Of a DNA stretch of 64,000 nt, positions 58,801 to 64,000 are shown piece by piece (the first letter of the stretch is position 1; each line of letters opens with the position of its first letter). The DNA is from Lycium barbarum. Taxonomy: Eukaryota; Streptophyta; Magnoliopsida; Solanales; Solanaceae. The notes under the pieces are model-generated. The model saw only the letters and a list, made by a program, of their open reading frames with translations. It was not told the DNA's origin and did no database searches. A program made the position numbers and the translations under genes. The stretch spans positions 13,974,027 to 14,038,026 of the forward strand of contig NC_083345.1 in assembly GCF_019175385.1 (NCBI RefSeq). The letters run 5' to 3'.

Positions 58801-59950
58801 TAATATAGCATACACCTGATTCCTGAAAATGAACTAGATATCAAAGGTACGTAGGTAAACAAGAGTGAAATCGGATCGAAAAGTGCCAGAGCTAAACTGA
58901 AATTATTTTTTTGTAGAAACTACATGATTAAGTAAGATAGAATTCTCCTCATATCAAAATGATTAAACATTACATAATCATTCTTAAGATATCGATTAAA
59001 TCACAATTAGCCTGCATATCTGAAACCGAGTTATCACACACTTATTAAATCAGAGCAACTAATTCAAATCATAGACTCGATTAACAACATTTACTTTCAA
59101 GTACTAGTATAATGTTACTATCAGTCCATAACGATAAACTTTCAATTCATATATAGTAGATTCATTCAGTCAGAGATACAAAATATAGCATGTGTATACA
59201 CCTGAAAATGAACTCAAAATCAAATATAGGTAAATTAAACAAGCTCGAAATCGGATCGAAGCCACACCTGAACAGAGAGATTCTCCTCTCTGTCGAGATT
59301 TGAGCTAAATTGAATCAGTTTTATTTAGGATTCAGATATTTAGAAATGGCAGTATCAAAATGACTAAACATTAAATAAGTATACATGTTTTAACGTATCG
59401 ATTAAATCACAATTGGCCTGAGTATCACACACTTTTCAAAGCAGAGCAACTAATTCAAATCATAGACTCGAGTAACAACATTTACTTTCAAGTATAGCAT
59501 AATGTTACTATCAGTCCATAACTAAAAAAATTCAATACATTTTGACACAGAATATGAGTAATGGGAATCCAAACCTGAACAGAGAGAGTCGAGAGAAAAT
59601 TTCTCCTGGCCTTGTTTCTCCTTAACAGGACAAACAGAAGTTAGCGACAACAGCTTGGGGATATTAATAGGAAATCCAAGAATCTGAGGGTTATGAACAA
59701 GGTAACAAAGACAAATCGCAGTATTATCATCAAAAGCCTTCGCGAAGTTATCGCAACACTGAATGGGAGGCGTATCGGAGATATTGTTAGGCGACTCAGA
59801 AATGTAAGGAAGACATGGAGAAAACGCTACAAGTTCGTCTGCACAGCCGGTTGATGAAGACGACGGTAGTTGTTCTGGTTGTGCTTGAAGTGTGCCGGCG
59901 GTGAGTAGGAGAAGAAGGGACATAAAGAGGAGTACGTGTAGGTCAGCCAT
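55830..59950 (-). CDS. GPI-anchored lipid-transfer-like protein (LTPG type)
   Basis: Exons on the minus strand: 59950-59575, 56531-56496, 56405-56307, 56008-55830; product 229 aa. Residues 1-24 are a signal peptide (HVLLFMSLLLLLTAGTLQA). The eight-cysteine LTP motif follows: C in TGCADE, SPC, the CC pair in QCCDN, CLC, SVC and DSLC. A Pro/Ser/Arg-rich linker (PSPGPSPSRKRRPTPPR) fills exon 3. The C-terminus ends in a hydrophobic stretch (LWVFSAMSIFLLLS), as expected for a GPI attachment signal, although a second short Cys cluster precedes it. Such proteins sit at the outer face of the plasma membrane and help lipid export to the cuticle or wall. Intron 3 uses a GC donor (CCAG/GCAAGT). Intron 1 is 3 kb and repetitive. 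Confidence 0.85.
57394..57524 (+). mobile_element. tRNA-derived SINE, about 131 bp
   Basis: The left end GGGATCTAGTAGCTCAGTTG holds a tRNA-like box A (TAGCTCAGTTGG), and GGGTTTGAATCCCC is a good box B. It is followed by a pyrimidine-rich body and a T-run with a short A-run. The 18 bp TSD AAGTACTATAAATTTGTA flanks it at 57376-57393 and 57525-57542. Its shortness and C/T-rich body differ from TS SINEs. Confidence 0.88.
57660..59530. repeat. Degenerate tandem array in LTPG intron 1, about six units
   Basis: ACAACATTTACTTTCAAG-like cores occur near 57912, 58258, 58461, 58721, 59085 and 59472, spaced about 200-390 bp. Units also share TATCGATTAAATCACAATTA, AACAGAGCAACTAATTCAAA, GTTACTATCAGTCCATAA and ATACACCTGAAAATGAAC. 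Some units also carry CACACCTGAACAGAGAGATT (59261) or variants (58420), which match the exon 1/donor junction of the host gene. Confidence 0.85.
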
Positions 59951-60949
59951 TGGTCTAGAGAGAGACGGTTATGTTTTGTTTGTTGATTGAGAGAGATTGT
60001 TGTTGCAACAGCTTAGTGGGAACTGAGACTGGGAGTTGTTTTGTGCATGGAACAAAGTAGCGATTGGCGGCAAAGGGAGATTTTTTCATTTCCAGATATG
60101 CCCTCTAAAGTGTTGCCAATTTACAGGAATGGTGTAGCTCCTTTTTTTTCTCCCGATTTATGGTCAGGCCAGTTTTTTTTTTTTTTTTTTTTTCTATTTA
60201 TTTCCCTACATTCCAAATGTTTTCGCTCAGATTTGATTTTGAAAAGTTGAATTGTACCGTGTTGAATTCTCCCACAATACAATATATGGACTTGATCATC
60301 CTCCCCTCGTGAGCTAGCTTTTGGAGTTGAGATAGATCCAAGAATCATTTATTAACTAACAAAAAAACAAAACAAAAAACATTTTTAGACTTCTTTTTCT
60401 CCCATTTTTGGGCTCAACTTTTCACAATTCATTCTCTAGTGATAATGGCCCGGTTCAACTGGTTATGCAATTTGTTCCATCAATTTTTTTTGACGTATTT
60501 CTATTTATTTTATTTTGTAATATAACCAACTTTACAAACAATATATTTGAGAAAGATCCATGTAACATATGTAAACAGTCCTTTGAACAGATGATTCCTG
60601 ACAATTGAAGGCCGTTGTGTTACAAAATATCAATATTCAGAAGAAACGAAGCTAGTTTTCAATTTTGAATATCTGGATCAAAGAGAAGAATCCAATTGGA
60701 TTCTGTTCTAGTTACTGATATAAGAGCGTCAGAGCAATAATTGCAACTTATAAGATATTAATATTGACTTTGATTCAATGGGTTTGAGGTGGATTAGGAT
60801 TCTATAGACCATGTGTATGGGATACCAACGATTAAGAGTTCTTGCTTTAAAAAAAAAAAAGTACGTAGTAACTGAGAGTGGAATTTATCCAGGTAGTGCT
60901 ACATTGAGGGATGAACGGTAGAGTTCGGAGCCAAAATGACTTATTTTTG
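59951..60949 (-). promoter_or_regulatory. Upstream region of the LTPG gene
   Basis: The first 100 bases are likely 5' leader. No clear TATA box was identified on the minus strand. T-runs lie at 60172-60194 and A-runs near 60850. Nothing else was recognised. Confidence 0.4.
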
Positions 60950-63050
<2,101 letters not shown>

Positions 63051-63302
63051 ATCAGTAATCAAATTCTATTGGTAACAGGGGAGGGAAGTTTTACAGCTTC
63101 TTTCTCAAAAAAAGAAGGAAGAATTGAAAAATATAAATATCAAAACCCCAAAAAAAAATCATTATATTGCAGTACAACTTGATTACAAGACACAACAAAT
63201 AATATTTCCAACCTGTCCTCCAATGTATACACACACCAAAAAAAATGTTCATAAACTACTAGTACATCTCAAAATGCCAAAAGGGAGTGAGGGGGAATCA
63301 AC
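63051..63302 (-). other. Probable 3' untranslated region of the second LTPG-like gene
   Basis: It follows the stop codon on the minus strand and runs to the edge of the AT block. It contains no other frame of note. Confidence 0.5.
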
Positions 63303-63889
63303 TCAGTACAACTTCAAGGCAATTGCTCCACAGGCTGCTAGAACAACAAATACTGAAAGTCTCCTTGAATCCGTGGCAGAGGAAGGAGTCAAATCAGGCC
63401 TGAATCCTGAACTTGTATCAGGATTTCCAGAGCCGCCATCTGATAAAGATGGCGGTGAAAATCCATTGTATGGATTTCCTAAGCCGCCGCCATTTGGTGG
63501 AGATGGTGTTGTATCACCCACTGGTCCCGAAGGAGGATCAAATGGTTCAGGAACATCATCACCTGCCATTAATTTACATGAACCAAATTAACAACTCCTA
63601 TCATACTTAAGCCAAATTAGACATTTAGACCTTATAGAATTCATCAAGTTTAATAAAATTCGCGAGAAATGTTGAAATTTTACCTTCAGGGCTAGGAGCT
63701 GCAGGTGATCTAGGATTCGGAAATCTTGGAGATCCTGATGGTACTAAGGCAGCTGGACCTGTCACATGTAACATTTTTTTTTAAGGAAATGATTTTATTT
63801 TTTTCCCGTCTACCATCTGGAAAAATATGTGTAAGATTGGATAAATTGAGTTGTTTTGGTACCTGGAGCTGGAAGAGGGGTAGAAGAAG
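63303..63889 (-). CDS. Second LTPG-like gene, last three exons (5' part off the right edge)
   Basis: Minus-strand exons 63889-63863, 63758-63684 and 63562-63303 join in one frame with GT-AG introns. They encode a Ser/Pro-rich linker (STPLPAPGPAALVPSGSP), more Pro/Gly-rich sequence, and a C-terminal hydrophobic tail (RRLSVFVVLAACGAIALKLY) typical of a GPI signal. The exon plan and Pro-rich linker match the upstream LTPG gene, so a tandem pair is likely. The Cys-rich lipid-binding domain should lie beyond base 64000; without it the assignment could also be an arabinogalactan-like protein. Confidence 0.7.
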
Positions 63890-64000
63890 CTGCCATTTTG
63901 AAAATGGAAAACAGAATTAGTCACCAAATCAATAGCTCAACATTCAATTACTAGCTGGGGCAAAGATAAAGATCAGACATATGCCAGAAATTCAACTCTG

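Larger units (their letters stand above)
56532..59574 (-). other. Intron 1 of the LTPG gene, with a tandem array and a SINE
   Basis: 56532-57375 is AT-rich with a short GT run near 56672. A SINE occupies 57394-57524. From about 57660 to 59530 the intron is a degenerate direct repeat. Confidence 0.7.

Noticed and set aside
63124..63591. 155-codon plus-strand frame at the right end
   Set aside because: It is the complement of the last exon and 3' UTR of the second LTPG-like gene, whose minus-strand exons splice cleanly and end in a GPI-type tail.

Overview
The window is plant nuclear DNA, almost certainly from a Solanaceae species. It is AT-rich, its genes have GT-AG introns, and the repeats are those of that family: Tat-lineage and Del/Tekay-type Ty3/gypsy retrotransposons, TS-type SINE tails, and Stowaway, hAT, Tourist, CACTA and Mutator-like miniature elements. 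No computation was run. All boundaries were read by eye from splice sites, target-site duplications (TSDs) and paralogue comparison.

Layout. 1-5965 is the 5' part of a minus-strand Tat-lineage Ty3/gypsy element, ending in its 5' LTR. 5966-21781 holds a tandem duplication of a 7S globulin (vicilin) seed storage gene. The first copy (7111-11426, six exons, 457 aa) reads as intact. The second (17498-21781) is a pseudogene with a stop in exon 1, two damaged splice sites and a damaged promoter. Between them lies a pile of TE debris: a TS SINE split by a CACTA MITE, a truncated gypsy gag-protease split by a Mutator-like element, and a decayed copia RT. 21782-30370 is made of nested miniature elements and ends in a Tourist-like element that contains a 2.9 kb solo LTR.

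30829-36146 carries three tandem genes for small secreted 10-cysteine peptides that share one signal-peptide intron and one cysteine spacing. 38812-48046 is a young Del/Tekay-type chromovirus with nearly identical 2.55 kb LTRs, a CTTAG TSD, an initiator-Met primer site and a gutted interior. 48847-54462 is the 20S proteasome beta-2-type subunit gene (PBD, 204 aa, three exons, 4.9 kb second intron). 55830-59950 (minus) is a GPI-anchored lipid-transfer-like protein gene (229 aa, four exons). Its first intron is a decayed tandem array whose units include copies of the exon 1/donor junction. 60950-63050 is an AT block built from (AT)n runs and imperfect palindromes. 63303-63889 (minus) holds the last three exons of a second LTPG-like gene that runs off the right edge.

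The genes form no pathway together: seed storage, secreted Cys-rich peptides, proteasome core, and cell-surface lipid transfer. The most unusual content is the small Cys-rich peptide cluster, the self-duplicated splice junction in the LTPG intron, the multi-lesion vicilin pseudogene, and a LINE 3' end that continues into a TS-SINE-like tail.
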